Below, in pieces: positions 22,136-22,193 of a stretch of DNA of 22,193 bases. A program made the position numbers and the translations under genes. The notes beneath the pieces are model-generated. The model was not told the origin of the DNA. It saw only the letters and a list, made by a program, of their open reading frames with translations, and searched no databases. The DNA is taken from contig DIRE01000005.1 in NCBI GenBank assembly GCA_002426575.1, positions 4,339-26,531 on the forward strand, read 5' to 3'. Origin of the DNA: Clostridiaceae bacterium UBA5444. Its GTDB lineage: Bacteria; Bacillota; Clostridia; Clostridiales; Oxobacteraceae. The stretch's first letter is position 1. Each line of letters begins with the position of its first letter.

Positions 22136-22193
22136 AACCTTCTTACGGCCTCCACCTTATGGCTATCTGATGACTTGTATGCAGCAAGTGCAA
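22132..22193 (-). CDS. Partial CDS, C-terminal end; probable Gfo/Idh/MocA-family oxidoreductase
   Basis: The last 19 residues of an open frame are visible (ALAAYKSSDSHKVEAVRRL, then TGA), running off the right edge of the window. The AxxAYKSS...G/K-VE pattern resembles the C-terminal helix and strand of Gfo/Idh/MocA NAD(P)-dependent sugar or inositol oxidoreductases. The fragment is too short for certainty. The TGA overlaps the ATG of the phosphatase-superfamily gene, which supports a real coding frame; the other two frames in this stretch give less protein-like ends. Confidence 0.45.
   Translation of the reverse strand, partial: ALAAYKSSDSHKVEAVRRL

Overview
The window is AT-rich, gene-dense bacterial DNA with strong GGAGG-type ribosome binding sites, frequent GTG/TTG start codons and A/T-flanked hairpin terminators. 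The gene set (cdaA-cdaR, a SpoVB/MurJ-type flippase, a ferredoxin-linked 2-oxoacid oxidoreductase, ptb and buk) points to an anaerobic, fermentative Firmicute of class Clostridia. Genus cannot be decided from the sequence alone. I see no phage, transposase, tRNA, rRNA or CRISPR.

Layout. 1-2668 (minus strand): an intergenic repeat at the left edge, an AI-2E-family membrane protein, a probable permuted NlpC/P60-like protein, and a TVP38/TMEM64 membrane protein. 2866-4626 (plus): a DUF4153-type polytopic membrane protein, ending at a bidirectional terminator. 4722-6068 (minus): glmM with its own promoter. 6213-12583 (minus): a tightly packed eight-gene operon, in transcription order butyrate kinase (second copy), phosphate butyryltransferase, butyrate kinase, a P-loop ATPase, then the ferredoxin-like, alpha, beta and gamma subunits of a 2-oxoacid:ferredoxin oxidoreductase. 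12590-12897: a 308-base gap holding the operon promoter, an AT-rich palindrome, a second copy of the left-edge repeat, and the cdaR terminator. 12898-14939 (minus): cdaR and cdaA. 15162-16610 (plus): a zinc-ribbon, membrane-anchored protein of unknown role. 16622-18899: a divergent AraC regulator and GH4 alpha-galactosidase pair. 19048-20679 (plus): a MurJ/SpoVB flippase. 20786-22193 (minus): an alkaline-phosphatase-superfamily protein, whose start overlaps the end of a partial upstream gene, probably a Gfo/Idh/MocA oxidoreductase.

How the genes work together. The eight-gene operon encodes a complete energy-yielding route: oxidative decarboxylation of a (probably branched-chain) 2-oxoacid to an acyl-CoA with reduction of ferredoxin, exchange of CoA for phosphate by Ptb, and ATP formation by Buk. 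No butyryl-CoA synthesis genes are present, so Ptb-Buk here looks tied to amino-acid fermentation. This operon sits between cdaR and glmM, which are normally adjacent in the Firmicute cdaA-cdaR-glmM cluster (c-di-AMP synthesis, its regulator, and the first committed peptidoglycan precursor pathway). The split glmM has gained or kept its own promoter.

Most interesting signals: the interrupted cdaA-cdaR-glmM cluster; a pair of intergenic palindromic repeats, one carrying a 59-nt hairpin insert; an uncharacterised ATPase embedded in the oxidoreductase operon; two buk genes flanking one ptb; and the modular zinc-ribbon protein divergent from cdaA. I found nothing that clearly amounts to a wholly new defence or mobile system.
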